NCBI RefSeq assembly: GCF_001866075.3
Contig: NZ_CP063356.1
Location: 2,966,164-3,030,163, forward strand
Length of the DNA: 64,000 nt
From: Anaerobacillus isosaccharinicus
Lineage (GTDB): Bacteria; Bacillota; Bacilli; Bacillales; Anaerobacillaceae
Direction of reading: 5' to 3'
In this document: in pieces, positions 28,535-37,078 of the stretch
How the letters are laid out: every line of letters starts with the position of its first letter
How positions within the stretch are numbered: position 1 is the stretch's first letter
Program-made: the position numbers and the translations under genes
Notes under the pieces: model-generated
Seen by the model: the letters and a program-made list of their open reading frames with translations, nothing else
Databases searched by the model: none
What the model was told of the DNA's origin: nothing

Positions 28535-28652
28535 TGTAGAATTAAGAATGTAGAGTGTAGAATTTAGAATTAGCTTTTGCCAAGCTTCGAAGCTGTTCTA
28601 AAAATAATTTTACATTCTACATTTTACATTCTACATTTTACATTCTACATTT
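28535..28652. repeat. Inverted heptamer arrays between mutB and meaB
   Basis: Imperfect TAGAATG/TAGAGTG units at about 28536-28571 face six units of ACATTCTAC/ACATTTT at about 28609-28652. The two arms can pair and form a long hairpin around AGCTTCGAAGCT. The region is inside the operon. Confidence 0.75.
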
Positions 28653-28670
28653 TAAAAAGGGGAGATTTAC

Positions 28671-29687
28671 ATGGATAAAGAAGGGAATGCTCCCAGACGT
28701 AAGAGAGTATTAGAGGCTGATGATTTTGTGAAAGGTGTATTAGAAAACAATAGGGCGATTTTGGCTCAGACAATTACCCTGGTTGAAAGTAATGCTGAGA
28801 AACACTTTTATTTGGCTCAAAAAGTAATCAGTGAATTATTACCTTACACAGGAAAGTCGATCCGGATCGGGATTACCGGTGTACCTGGTGCGGGGAAAAG
28901 TACGTTGATTGAAGCTTTTGGAAGCTACTTATGTGATTTAGGACATAGAGTGGCAGTTCTTGCAGTTGACCCGAGTAGTCAGATCTCTAAAGGGAGCATT
29001 CTTGGTGATAAAACAAGGATGGAGCAATTAGGGAGAAATAAAAATGCTTTTGTCAGGCCAACTCCTGCAGGAGGAACACTCGGGGGTGTAGCCAGAAAGA
29101 GTCGAGAAACAATGCTCGTTTGTGAGGCAGCAGGGTATGACGTCATTATTGTAGAGACTGTTGGTGTAGGACAAAGCGAAATAACTGTTAGGTCGATGGT
29201 TGACCTATTTATTGTTTTAATGTTAACAGGTGCTGGCGATGAGCTCCAAGGAATGAAAAAAGGAATTTTAGAGTTGGCAGACGCTATTTTTATAAATAAA
29301 GCTGATGGAAATAACAAGTTGAAAGCTTTAACTACTAAGGAAGAATACAATCAAATTCTTCATTACATCCCACCTGCCACAAAAGGATGGGAAACAAAGG
29401 CATATACTTGCTCAGCATTAAATGGAGAAGGAATAGATACTATTTGGGATGTTGTTGGTAACTATGTTGAACATACAAAAAGGAACGATACATTTTATGT
29501 ACGTAGACAAGAACAATTGTTTTTATGGCTACGTGAAACGCTCCAATCTCAGCTTTTAAACCGTTTTTACGACCACCCTAACATAAAAAATACCTTGCCC
29601 GATTATAAACAACAAATCGAAGAAGGTAGAATGACAGTTACTATAGCCGCACAAAAGCTGTTAGAAGAATACGATAAACATAAATAA
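28671..29687 (+). CDS. meaB: Methylmalonyl-CoA mutase-associated GTPase MeaB
   Basis: A 338-residue G3E GTPase with P-loop GVPGAGKST (about residues 68-76), DPSSQ switch, ETVGVGQSE and NKADG. It loads and protects adenosylcobalamin in MutB. AAGGGGAG precedes the ATG. Its position after mutAB supports the assignment over the older name ArgK. Confidence 0.94.
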   Translation: MDKEGNAPRRKRVLEADDFVKGVLENNRAILAQTITLVESNAEKHFYLAQKVISELLPYTGKSIRIGITGVPGAGKSTLIEAFGSYLCDLGHRVAVLAVDPSSQISKGSILGDKTRMEQLGRNKNAFVRPTPAGGTLGGVARKSRETMLVCEAAGYDVIIVETVGVGQSEITVRSMVDLFIVLMLTGAGDELQGMKKGILELADAIFINKADGNNKLKALTTKEEYNQILHYIPPATKGWETKAYTCSALNGEGIDTIWDVVGNYVEHTKRNDTFYVRRQEQLFLWLRETLQSQLLNRFYDHPNIKNTLPDYKQQIEEGRMTVTIAAQKLLEEYDKHK

Positions 29688-29727
29688 GATGACTGATCGG
29701 TGTTCTCCCCCTTTAGTCGTCTTTTTT
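29686..29727 (+). terminator. Terminator after meaB
   Basis: AAGATGACT (29686-29694) pairs with AGTCGTCTT (29715-29723, one G-U pair), followed by T to 29727. Confidence 0.75.
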
Positions 29728-30085
29728 GTATAAACAAACTAGTATGAAAAACCACTTTTGACTTAAGGGATAACAATGCAGAAATAGCTAGTTGGTAGAA
29801 AAATTTATAGTAGATGTTTACTAGAGAGCCTAATCGGTTTTATTTAAAGTTTGTTATATGGACAATAATTAAAAATATATATATCATAAAAGTCATATAC
29901 ATGAGTAAATTTCATAATTACCAAAACGAGCTTATCAAACTACATAAAGTCGATAATACGGAATAATGAAATTCATTAACATATTTGTACGAAACCACGT
30001 TTTAAGAGACTTAAGAATAAATTGTAGTCTAATTTATAGAAATATCAAATCTATTAATTAATACAATGAGCTTGGAGTTGAGGAT
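29728..30085. other. AT-rich gene-free stretch
   Basis: About 360 bases with stops in all frames and a strong A/T bias. It must contain the promoter for the EAL gene, but no convincing -35/-10 pair was found. No RNA structure was recognised. Confidence 0.4.
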
Positions 30086-31147
30086 ATGGAAAATTGTCAA
30101 AAGTGTTCAAGAGCAATTGATATTTATGACCAAGGAATTCTTGAGTTGCAATCTATACAACCGATTATTACCGCGATTAAAAATAGGCTCTCTACTTTAA
30201 AAATCCCCAATGAAAGTACTAACATTCAAGTTAAATTTCAGTACTCAACAGTAGAGGATTTGATTTTATTTCTGCAAGAAATTGAAGAATTATTTAATAG
30301 CGAAACGAAAAATAAATTGCTTTGTCAGGCAAAGTCACCTGAAGTTGATGTTGAAGGGGTCACGATCCCATTCACTGAATTAGTTGAACGGGTGAAGAAT
30401 AGAGACCTATTGAATGTCATCAATGACCAACTTTTTACTAGCTTTCTTCAACCAGTTGTCTCTCTAGAAACGTTAGGGGTATACGGTTACGAGTTTTTAC
30501 TGAGGCCAGACTCCGACCAGATAACGTTTAATCCTGGAGAATTATTTTCGTTTTCCAAAAGAGCTGGTCTACAGTCATTGCTCGACGGCCAGGCTAGACT
30601 TTCCTCTATCGAAACAAGTTCAAAGTTGCTACAAAAAGGTATAAAGAGATTTATAAATTTTTTACCATCATCAATCTATGACCCAAATCATTGTTTAAAA
30701 AGTACATTTTCTGCTGTTGAAAAGTATGAAGTAGATCCTAAGGATTTAGTTTTTGAGGTTGTTGAAACAGAAAAAATTAAGGACGTGGGACATTTAAAAA
30801 ACATTTTTGACGTGTATAAAAAGCATGGAATGAAAGTTGCTTTAGATGACTTAGGTGCTGGATATGCGACACTAGAAGTTTTAAAGGAATTAAGGCCGAA
30901 TTTCGCAAAAATTGATCGTTCCATCATTGATTTCTGTGACAGAGATACGGATAAACAGGGGAAAATTAGTAATATTGTTGAAATTGCTAATGATTATAAT
31001 ATTATCCTTCTTGCTGAGGGAATTGAACGAAAAGAGGAAGCACAATTTTGTAAAAGTATTGGAATTCCACTAGCTCAAGGTTACTTTTTTGCCCGTCCAG
31101 CACCAGTTCCTTTAAGCGATTCGAGACTTACAAATTTAAGCCTATAA
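30086..31147 (+). CDS. EAL-domain cyclic-di-GMP phosphodiesterase
   Basis: A 353-residue soluble protein. The first ~100 residues form an unassigned helical region beginning with CQKC. The EAL domain follows (about 105-345) with EFLLRP in place of EALLR, RFINFLP (Asn), FEVVETE, LDDLGAGYA, FAKIDRS, LAEGIE and QGYFFARPAP. All metal and catalytic acid positions appear retained, so phosphodiesterase activity is likely. There is no GGDEF partner. It ends at a bidirectional terminator shared with the convergent lipoprotein gene. Confidence 0.88.
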   Translation: MENCQKCSRAIDIYDQGILELQSIQPIITAIKNRLSTLKIPNESTNIQVKFQYSTVEDLILFLQEIEELFNSETKNKLLCQAKSPEVDVEGVTIPFTELVERVKNRDLLNVINDQLFTSFLQPVVSLETLGVYGYEFLLRPDSDQITFNPGELFSFSKRAGLQSLLDGQARLSSIETSSKLLQKGIKRFINFLPSSIYDPNHCLKSTFSAVEKYEVDPKDLVFEVVETEKIKDVGHLKNIFDVYKKHGMKVALDDLGAGYATLEVLKELRPNFAKIDRSIIDFCDRDTDKQGKISNIVEIANDYNIILLAEGIERKEEAQFCKSIGIPLAQGYFFARPAPVPLSDSRLTNLSL

Positions 31148-31187
31148 AAAAAGGCTTCGCTTCAGAAGTCGCGATAGCCTTTGTTTT
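31145..31187. terminator. Bidirectional terminator between the EAL and PCYCGC-type genes
   Basis: AAAGGCTTCGC pairs with GCGATAGCCTTT (one bulge). A run of T follows on each strand. Confidence 0.75.
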
Positions 31188-31643
31188 TTAATGCCCAGGC
31201 GGGTAAGGTGTTGGTGTTGGTTCAGCGTATTTTGAGTATTCTTCATCAATATATTCTCGAATTTCTACAACTGATAAGCCTTCTTCATGTAGTTTTTGCA
31301 CATCCAGTGCAATTTCGATACAAATCCCTCAGCCAACGCCGTGCTGATCATAGACAATCAGTTCATCGGTACTTTCTGTATTAGAGATGAAGCAATCTTT
31401 GACATTGTTGTGGTTAAATGGATCAATGTAACAATTGCAATAACAAGGGATATATTCTAGGATTCCTTCTTCTGCATCTACAGCATATTCATAAGCAGCC
31501 ATTGCACCAGGGTAATTTGCATTTAAGACATAATCAGGGAAATTATATGGATTAGCATCTTCTTGCGAACTATTGCACCCTACTAATATAAGTAGGAGGA
31601 ATGCTGCTAGAAAGAAAGACTTCTTTTTAAATAGTATTTCCAT
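31188..31643 (-). CDS. PCYCGC-type lipoprotein with in-frame UGA; candidate selenoprotein
   Basis: From ATG 31643 (after GAGGGTGG) the frame runs 104 codons, meets TGA (31331-31329), then stays open 46 more codons to TAA 31188. It encodes a lipoprotein signal (LLLILVGC), PCYCNC (PCYCGC family motif), DCFIS, and YDQHGVG-UGA-GICIEIALDV, ending in EPTPTPYPPGH. In relatives as I recall them the residue at the UGA is Cys, followed by xxC, so decoding as Sec gives a UxxC redox motif. A hairpin 22 nt downstream fits a bacterial SECIS. The alternative is a nonsense mutation of a TGC or TGT codon. The protein would face the outside of the membrane; the family's function is not well established. Confidence 0.68.
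31296..31312 (-). promoter_or_regulatory. Candidate bacterial SECIS hairpin downstream of the UGA
   Basis: On the minus strand TTGCAC (31312-31307) pairs perfectly with GTGCAA (31301-31296), enclosing loop TGGAT. The loop begins 22 nt after the UGA, and G is its second base. Known bacterial SECIS elements have a short stem, a small loop with a G in the first two positions and 16-37 nt spacing. Confidence 0.55.
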
Positions 31644-31893
31644 CCATTCCACCCTCGTTTCTATAAGTATTTTTATAAGTTTATTATATAATGAATTGAC
31701 CATTGAAATAGTATTTTTTATCACAATTCACGATATCATCAAACATGCTAAAAATCATGTGATATTATGTGAAACAATGGGTGGGCGATTAATAACGAGT
31801 GACGAGTAAATTCAATAGCAGCATCAAGTCTAGTGCCGCGACGATTTAAGGATTTAGAATTTTGATTACCAAATAATTATTAGGAGGTTATCT

Positions 31894-32787
31894 ATGAATC
31901 AGCTTGAGATTTTACAGTGGTTCACACAATTGCAACATCCATTTTTAACTGAGTTTGCAAGAATTTTTACTTTTTTAGGGGATGAAGAATTTTACTTTTT
32001 AATTCTACCTCTTGTTTATTGGTGTATTTCCAAAACAACAGGTTTTCGGCTATTTTACATTTTCATTTTTTCAATGTACGTAAATTCATTTATGAAAATT
32101 TATTTTGCAGTAGAAAGACCGATCGGAGCAGAAGGGGTTAACAATTTGTTTCTCGATTCGGCAAAGGTTGGAAGTCATTATCCATTTGATTCCTTTCCAA
32201 GTGGTCATGCTCAAGGATCAATGACTCTCTGGGGTTATCTTGCATACAAGAGTAGATCAATGGCTTTTATTATATGTAGTGCTATTTTAATTTTACTTAT
32301 TTCTATTTCAAGGCTATATTCTGGTTTACATTGGCCAACTGATATCATTATAGGGATATGCTTAGGGTTAGGAATAATAATCGCTGCGATCTTTATGGAT
32401 AAATTTATCTCGAGCTTAGGAGTTGGCTTTCAGTGGTTATTAGTGATTATTGCACCTTTTATTATGTTACTCATCTTCCCAGAGGCAGAAGGATTTAAAT
32501 TTGCAGGGATATTATTAGGGGCAGGAATTGGTTATCTACTTGAAGGAAAATTAGTCAATATGAAGATAAGTAGTAGCCTTATTAGAAAAGTTGTAGCATT
32601 TGCGGTTGGAATTGCAGGAATGTTTGCAATTCAAGTTGGTTTGAAAGAAGTGTTCCCCCAGGAGTATATTTTCGATTTTATTCGTTACGGTCTCATTGGC
32701 GTCTGGGGATTATTATTGGCACCAATCGTATTTGTTGCCCTTCGTATTTATGAAAAAGACGATAAACAACATTTTTTCAAAGTATAG
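31894..32787 (+). CDS. PAP2-family membrane phosphatase
   Basis: A 297-residue protein with about seven or eight membrane spans. The three phosphatase motifs are visible: KIYFAVERP, PSGH (in FPSGHAQG) and SRLYSGLHWPTD. It probably dephosphorylates a lipid phosphate such as undecaprenyl pyrophosphate or phosphatidylglycerol phosphate; the substrate is not decided by sequence. The start follows TAGGAGG. Its natural terminator is split by the IS66 insertion. Confidence 0.9.
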   Translation: MNQLEILQWFTQLQHPFLTEFARIFTFLGDEEFYFLILPLVYWCISKTTGFRLFYIFIFSMYVNSFMKIYFAVERPIGAEGVNNLFLDSAKVGSHYPFDSFPSGHAQGSMTLWGYLAYKSRSMAFIICSAILILLISISRLYSGLHWPTDIIIGICLGLGIIIAAIFMDKFISSLGVGFQWLLVIIAPFIMLLIFPEAEGFKFAGILLGAGIGYLLEGKLVNMKISSSLIRKVVAFAVGIAGMFAIQVGLKEVFPQEYIFDFIRYGLIGVWGLLLAPIVFVALRIYEKDDKQHFFKV

Positions 32788-32800
32788 TATAATGTAAAGG

Positions 32801-32818
32801 AAAAAGCATCGGCGAACC
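32801..32818. terminator. Left half of a bidirectional terminator split by IS66
   Basis: AAAAAGCATCGG (32801-32812) and CGAA form the left arm and loop; the right arm CCGATGCTTTTT lies at 35274-35285 beyond the element. Removing IS66 and one target copy restores a perfect 12-bp hairpin with a CGAA tetraloop and T runs on both strands, between the convergent PAP2 and ccdA genes. Confidence 0.85.
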
Positions 32819-32901
32819 GTAAGCGTCAAATACTCCACACCTTCTAATAATTACCGTGTTTTGTGATAATCACATTAACATCAATTGTTAGGAGGTTTTT
32901 T

Positions 32902-33225
32902 ATGTCAGTAGATGAACGTAAACAAATGTGGGAAGATCGCATCGACGCCTACAGATCCAGTGGAGTGCCAAGTGTCAAAGCTTGGTGTGAACAAAATCAA
33001 GTAGGTGTTCAAAGTATGTATAGCTGGATGAAAAGATTGGAAACTGAGCCGACTCACGTCGCTTATCCTCTTACACAATGGGTTGCCATTGATTCATCCA
33101 ACTCGATTGAAGAAACAGCTACTTTAACAGTTAAGGTAGGCGATGTTTCAATCGAAATTAAAGAAGGCTTCAGCCATTCACTTTTAAATGAAGTACTTCA
33201 GGTTCTTCAATCCCATGTTAAGTAA
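32902..33225 (+). CDS. IS66 accessory protein TnpA (helix-turn-helix)
   Basis: 107 residues from ATG 32902 behind AGGAGG. The N-terminal part (RKQMWEDRIDAYRSSGVPSVKAWCEQNQVGVQSMYSWMKR, described here as residues about 5-45) is the helix-turn-helix typical of IS66 first ORFs. It overlaps the next ORF by 11 nt, suggesting coupling. Confidence 0.88.
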   Translation: MSVDERKQMWEDRIDAYRSSGVPSVKAWCEQNQVGVQSMYSWMKRLETEPTHVAYPLTQWVAIDSSNSIEETATLTVKVGDVSIEIKEGFSHSLLNEVLQVLQSHVK

Positions 33226-33571
33226 AACACCTATTCAACGAGTCTATTTAGCGGCGGGTGCAACAGATCTGAGAAAGTCGATTGATGGTTTGGCAGCGAT
33301 TGTTCAAATGAGTTTCCAATTGGATCCTTTCTCTTCCAATCTATTTGTGTTCTGTAATCGCAAACGAGATAAACTAAAGATCCTTCATTGGGATCATAAT
33401 GGGTTTTGGTTATATTATCGCCGACTGGAAAAAGGCGTTTTTCAATGGCCAGATGAACAAACTACTAAGCCGCTATCGATCAGTCCTCGCCAATTCAACT
33501 GGCTCTTGGATGGACTTCCACTTGAACAAAAACAAGCCCATCCAAAAATGAGTGCAAAATTTATCATATAG
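33215..33571 (+). CDS. IS66 accessory protein TnpB (Orf2)
   Basis: 118 residues from ATG 33215, inside the end of TnpA. It has the characteristic IS66 Orf2 pattern: [36 protein letters not shown] and [12 protein letters not shown]. It is needed for transposition, but its biochemical role is unclear. Its stop lies in the left arm of a hairpin preceding tnpC. Confidence 0.93.
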   Translation: MLSKTPIQRVYLAAGATDLRKSIDGLAAIVQMSFQLDPFSSNLFVFCNRKRDKLKILHWDHNGFWLYYRRLEKGVFQWPDEQTTKPLSISPRQFNWLLDGLPLEQKQAHPKMSAKFII

Positions 33572-33605
33572 AGAGAATTGATCAACCACGACACCTCTCT
33601 ATATG
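33565..33605 (+). repeat. Hairpin between tnpB and tnpC of IS66
   Basis: CATATAGAGAG (33565-33575) pairs perfectly with CTCTCTATATG (33595-33605). It overlaps the tnpB stop codon and ends 13 nt before the tnpC start, so it may adjust transposase expression. Confidence 0.6.
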
Positions 33606-33618
33606 TTATTCTATTTAT

Positions 33619-35214
33619 ATGAGAAAAACGACGAATGAACTACTAGATACAATTGAAGAACTCGCAGCGAAAAATGCGGATTTGGAAAAACAAAAAGAAG
33701 TCCTAGAGGCAAAAATCAAATGGTTGGAAGAGCAATTCCGACTAAGCCAACAAAAGAAATTCGGGGCTTCGAGTGAAAAAACAAATCCGGATCAAATCGA
33801 ACTTCCTCTTTTTAATGAAGCTGAAATCACAGCGGATGTAAAAATGGAAGAACCTACACTTGAAACGATTACTTATAATCGAAAGAAGCATGTAGGACAA
33901 CGAGATGCGAAGCTTGAAAACTTGCCTACGGAAACGATCCATTATCGTTTATCCGAAGAAGAGCAGGTCTGTTTGTGTTGCGGTGAAACTGTACATGAAA
34001 TGAGTACGCAAACAAGACGTGAGCTAAAAATTATTCCTGCTCAAGTAACAGTCGTTGAACATGTTCGACATATATACAGTTGCCGTCAATGTGAACGCGA
34101 AGGAATAGAAACGCCGGTTGTCACAGCTAAAATGCCTGCGGCAGTCTTTCCAAAAAGTCTCGCTTCTCCTTCTGCAATGGCATATATCATGAATCAAAAA
34201 TACGTAGAAGGAATGCCGTTGTACCGAATCGAAAAACAATTTGAACGGCTGGGTGTCTTTCTATCACGCCAAACGATTGCCAATTGGGTAATATATGGTG
34301 CAACAAAGTGGCTCTCACCGTTATACAATCGCCTGCATGAGTTACTGCTTCATCTTGACCGTCTGCACGCAGATGAAACAACCGTTCAAGTTTTAGCAGA
34401 ACCTGATAAATTAGCAACTTCCAAATCCTATATGTGGTTGTATCGATCTGGTCGGGATGTTTCACCGATTGTCTTATATGACTATCAAACTTCTCGCCAT
34501 AGTAAACACCCGAAAGCCTTTCTAAAAGGATTTGCGGGCTATCTTCATGTCGATGGTTATGCAGGTTACCATGATATGAAGGATGTGGAGTTAGTTGGCT
34601 GTTGGGCGCATTCACGCCGTAAATACGACGAAACGCTCAAATCTTTGCCTGCAAGTGTAGATAAATCTACGAGTCTCGCAGCTGAAGGTCTTCACTTCTG
34701 TACGCAATTATTTAAAATTGAAAAACAGATAGAAGAGGAATTTGAAAATTGTAGTCCTGAACAGCGAAAAGAAGAACGTCAAAAACGTAGTCAACCTGTG
34801 TTGGACGCTTATTTGGCATGGCTAAAATCCAAACGCCCTCAAGTTCCACCTAAAAGCAAATTAGGCGATGCCATAAATTATAGTTTAAACCAATGGTCAA
34901 AACTCATTGTCTTTATGAAAGACGGGCGACTTGAACTCGATAATAATAGAGCAGAACGTTCAATTAAACCATTCGTTATGGGAAGAAAAGCATGGTTGTT
35001 TGCCCAATCGATGAAAGGAGCAACCGCCAGTGCGGTCATCTACAGCATTGTCGAAACTGCCAAAGAGAATCAATTAAATCCATTAAATTATTTAACTTAT
35101 CTTTTTGAACACTTACCACAAATAGACCTAGATGATCAGGAAGCACTTGACCAATTCCTTCCGTGGTCAAAGTCCATTCCAAATGAATGCAGGATCCCTG
35201 CTAAACTTAAATAA
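33619..35214 (+). CDS. IS66 transposase TnpC
   Basis: 531 residues: an N-terminal leucine-rich coiled coil (about 5-45), a zinc-finger region with CLCCGE and YSCRQCE, then the DDE catalytic core with acidic residues in [18 protein letters not shown] and [12 protein letters not shown], and the IS66 C-terminal segment. All parts are present, so the element could be active. Confidence 0.95.
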   Translation: MRKTTNELLDTIEELAAKNADLEKQKEVLEAKIKWLEEQFRLSQQKKFGASSEKTNPDQIELPLFNEAEITADVKMEEPTLETITYNRKKHVGQRDAKLENLPTETIHYRLSEEEQVCLCCGETVHEMSTQTRRELKIIPAQVTVVEHVRHIYSCRQCEREGIETPVVTAKMPAAVFPKSLASPSAMAYIMNQKYVEGMPLYRIEKQFERLGVFLSRQTIANWVIYGATKWLSPLYNRLHELLLHLDRLHADETTVQVLAEPDKLATSKSYMWLYRSGRDVSPIVLYDYQTSRHSKHPKAFLKGFAGYLHVDGYAGYHDMKDVELVGCWAHSRRKYDETLKSLPASVDKSTSLAAEGLHFCTQLFKIEKQIEEEFENCSPEQRKEERQKRSQPVLDAYLAWLKSKRPQVPPKSKLGDAINYSLNQWSKLIVFMKDGRLELDNNRAERSIKPFVMGRKAWLFAQSMKGATASAVIYSIVETAKENQLNPLNYLTYLFEHLPQIDLDDQEALDQFLPWSKSIPNECRIPAKLK

Positions 35215-35288
35215 AGAATACACTAATGCCCACCTGAAAAACTAGGTGGGCATTATTTGACGCTTACGGCGAACCGATGCTTTTTCTT

Positions 35289-35975
35289 TTAGAAAGCTGG
35301 TGTAATATATGCCATATTCCCTGTAATAAGTAATAGCCCTAAAATAATTAAGAGAACACCACTTATGATCGAAATAATCCGCATATGTTTTTTTAGTGAG
35401 TTAAGGAATTGAAAGCCTAATGTACTTAAAATCCCGATAAGTAAAAATGGTAGTCCTAAACCTAAACCATAAACGAAAAGTAATCGCCCACCTCGCCACA
35501 TTGTATCGGAATCAGCAGCCATAATTAAGATTGAACTGAGCATCGGCCCAATACAAGGGGTCCACCCGAATCCAAAAGCGAGTCCCATTAATGCAACACT
35601 CCATAAGCTGTTCTTCTTTTTAAATAGGAAGTCTAAACGAAGCTCTTTATTTAAAAATTGGAATTTTAACAATCCTAATAAGTGGAGTCCAAACAAAATA
35701 ACAATGAACCCAAATAGTTTAGAGAAGTTTTGAGAATAACTGAGTGCTGCCGAACCAATTGTTGAGGCTGTCATTCCAAGTAAGATTAACGGGATAATTA
35801 ATCCTAAAATAAACATACTAATTCGAACAAGAATTTGTGTGCGATGGTGTCGGTTATCTTTTAATTCAGTAACGGATAGGCCAGTAATAACAGCTAAATA
35901 GCTTGGAATTAAAGGCAAAATACATGCAGATGTAAAAGACAATATTCCTGCAGTAAAAGCGAGAAGATAATCCAT
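35289..35975 (-). CDS. ccdA: CcdA-type thiol-disulfide membrane transporter
   Basis: A 228-residue DsbD/CcdA-family protein with six membrane segments. The two redox cysteines are in SFTSACILPLIPSYL (SAC where SPC is usual) and GWTPCIGP. It carries reducing power from cytoplasmic thioredoxin to an extracytoplasmic thioredoxin-like partner. The adjacent upstream gene encodes such a partner, ending 2 nt before this start, so they act as a pair, possibly in cytochrome c or other thiol-protein maturation. Confidence 0.93.
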   Translation of the reverse strand: MDYLLAFTAGILSFTSACILPLIPSYLAVITGLSVTELKDNRHHRTQILVRISMFILGLIIPLILLGMTASTIGSAALSYSQNFSKLFGFIVILFGLHLLGLLKFQFLNKELRLDFLFKKKNSLWSVALMGLAFGFGWTPCIGPMLSSILIMAADSDTMWRGGRLLFVYGLGLGLPFLLIGILSTLGFQFLNSLKKHMRIISIISGVLLIILGLLLITGNMAYITPAF

Positions 35976-35977
35976 AA

Positions 35978-36496
35978 CTACTCTCCTTTGTTATGGAACT
36001 TATTGAATGCATCATCATAACGCTGCAAAAGTTCTTCAGCATCTAAAATAATGTAAGGATAAGCTCCTAAGTTATTTCCTTCCTCATCAAGGAAAACATA
36101 GGTCGGAGAGACAGTTGCTCCGTAATGATTAGCAATACTACGATCTAAGTCTAAGCCATACAAATGAGTTGCTTTATATTCGTTTTCAAACTTATCTTGA
36201 ATTTCACTCCGCTTCCCATAAAATATAATCGTAATGACCTCAATGTCATCTTGTTCTTTCGCAAATTGTTGAATAAATGGCATTGAAAAACTACAACATT
36301 CACAAGGAACAGCTACGAATTGCAGAATGGTTTTCTTTTTGCCAATATATTGATCTAGCATAATAGGCTCTTCACCATTGAATCTCTCTAATGTGACAAT
36401 ATCTGGATTTTTATCTACGGCAAAAAAACCATAGAGGGTATAACCAATTCCACCTAAAATGAATAAAATAAGTACAATGGATATTTTGTTAATCAT
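35978..36496 (-). CDS. Membrane-anchored TlpA/ResA-like thiol-disulfide protein with CECC site
   Basis: 172 residues: an N-terminal anchor (about 5-26), then a thioredoxin fold facing outside. The usual WCxPC active site is replaced by PCECC, so the CxxC spacing is kept (C-E-C-C) with an extra internal Cys. The cis-Pro loop SPTYVF is present. It is the likely electron acceptor of the neighbouring CcdA. The extra Cys could allow metal binding, as in Sco-like proteins. AGGAGG precedes the ATG. Confidence 0.85.
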   Translation of the reverse strand: MINKISIVLILFILGGIGYTLYGFFAVDKNPDIVTLERFNGEEPIMLDQYIGKKKTILQFVAVPCECCSFSMPFIQQFAKEQDDIEVITIIFYGKRSEIQDKFENEYKATHLYGLDLDRSIANHYGATVSPTYVFLDEEGNNLGAYPYIILDAEELLQRYDDAFNKFHNKGE

Positions 36497-36630
36497 TTAC
36501 ATACCTCCTATACCTCAGTTAATTAAAATGATAAAATAGATTTGTAGTTTTTTAAAAGGACTTTTGACCTATCAAAGATAGCATACATACTATTCATTTT
36601 CAATCATACTAGAAATGAGGGGACTTAAGG

Positions 36631-37059
36631 TTGAAAAAGTTTAACTTATTTATGACACTTTTCATCATCGTTATGTTAGTAACTGCTTGTACAAGCACTA
36701 CAGCGCCAAATAGTGGGATAGAAGTTATGTTTTTGAATGATGGACAAGTAATTTCTACAGAAGGTTTCCACACTTATTCGGTTCAGCTAACAAATAAAGA
36801 TGGAGAAGCAATTGATGCACAGGAAGTATACATCTATATCAATATGGAAATGATGAATCACCCAATCGAGGGAACAATGCAAAAAGGGGACACAGGTCTA
36901 TATGAGGTAGATCTTCCTTTAGCTATGGCTGGTGATTGGTATGTGAATGTATCGGTAACAATTGATGGAAACAAATACGAGTTTACAGATTTCTCTATTA
37001 TTGCCGAAGGTCCTAAACAAATGGAATATATGAAAGGGTACCATGCCGACAATCAATAA
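36631..37059 (+). CDS. YtkA-like lipoprotein
   Basis: 142 residues from TTG 36631. A lipoprotein signal (LVTACTS, Cys near 20) is followed by a beta-rich YtkA/FixH-like domain with HTYSVQLTNKDGEAI, MMNHPIEGTMQKGDTGLYEVDLPLAMAGDWYV (read as residues about 70-105). Such domains occur near cytochrome oxidase and copper-handling genes. It is divergent from the ccdA pair and may share its biological setting. Confidence 0.82.
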   Translation: MKKFNLFMTLFIIVMLVTACTSTTAPNSGIEVMFLNDGQVISTEGFHTYSVQLTNKDGEAIDAQEVYIYINMEMMNHPIEGTMQKGDTGLYEVDLPLAMAGDWYVNVSVTIDGNKYEFTDFSIIAEGPKQMEYMKGYHADNQ

Positions 37060-37078
37060 ATGAAGGGGGAAGTATTAG

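Larger units (their letters stand above)
32819..35267 (+). mobile_element. Complete IS66-family insertion sequence
   Basis: The 2449-bp element begins GTAAGCGTCAAATA and ends with its complement TATTTGACGCTTAC. It is flanked by a perfect 8-bp direct repeat GGCGAACC (32811-32818 and 35268-35275), the normal IS66 duplication length. It carries the three standard ORFs, all open. A subterminal hairpin (AATGCCCACCT 35225-35235 with AGGTGGGCATT 35244-35254) may end its transcription. Confidence 0.95.

Noticed and set aside
31573-31809. Plus-strand ORF of 78 codons over the lipoprotein start
   Set aside because: It is antisense to the lipoprotein signal region, has no ribosome binding site and no recognisable features.
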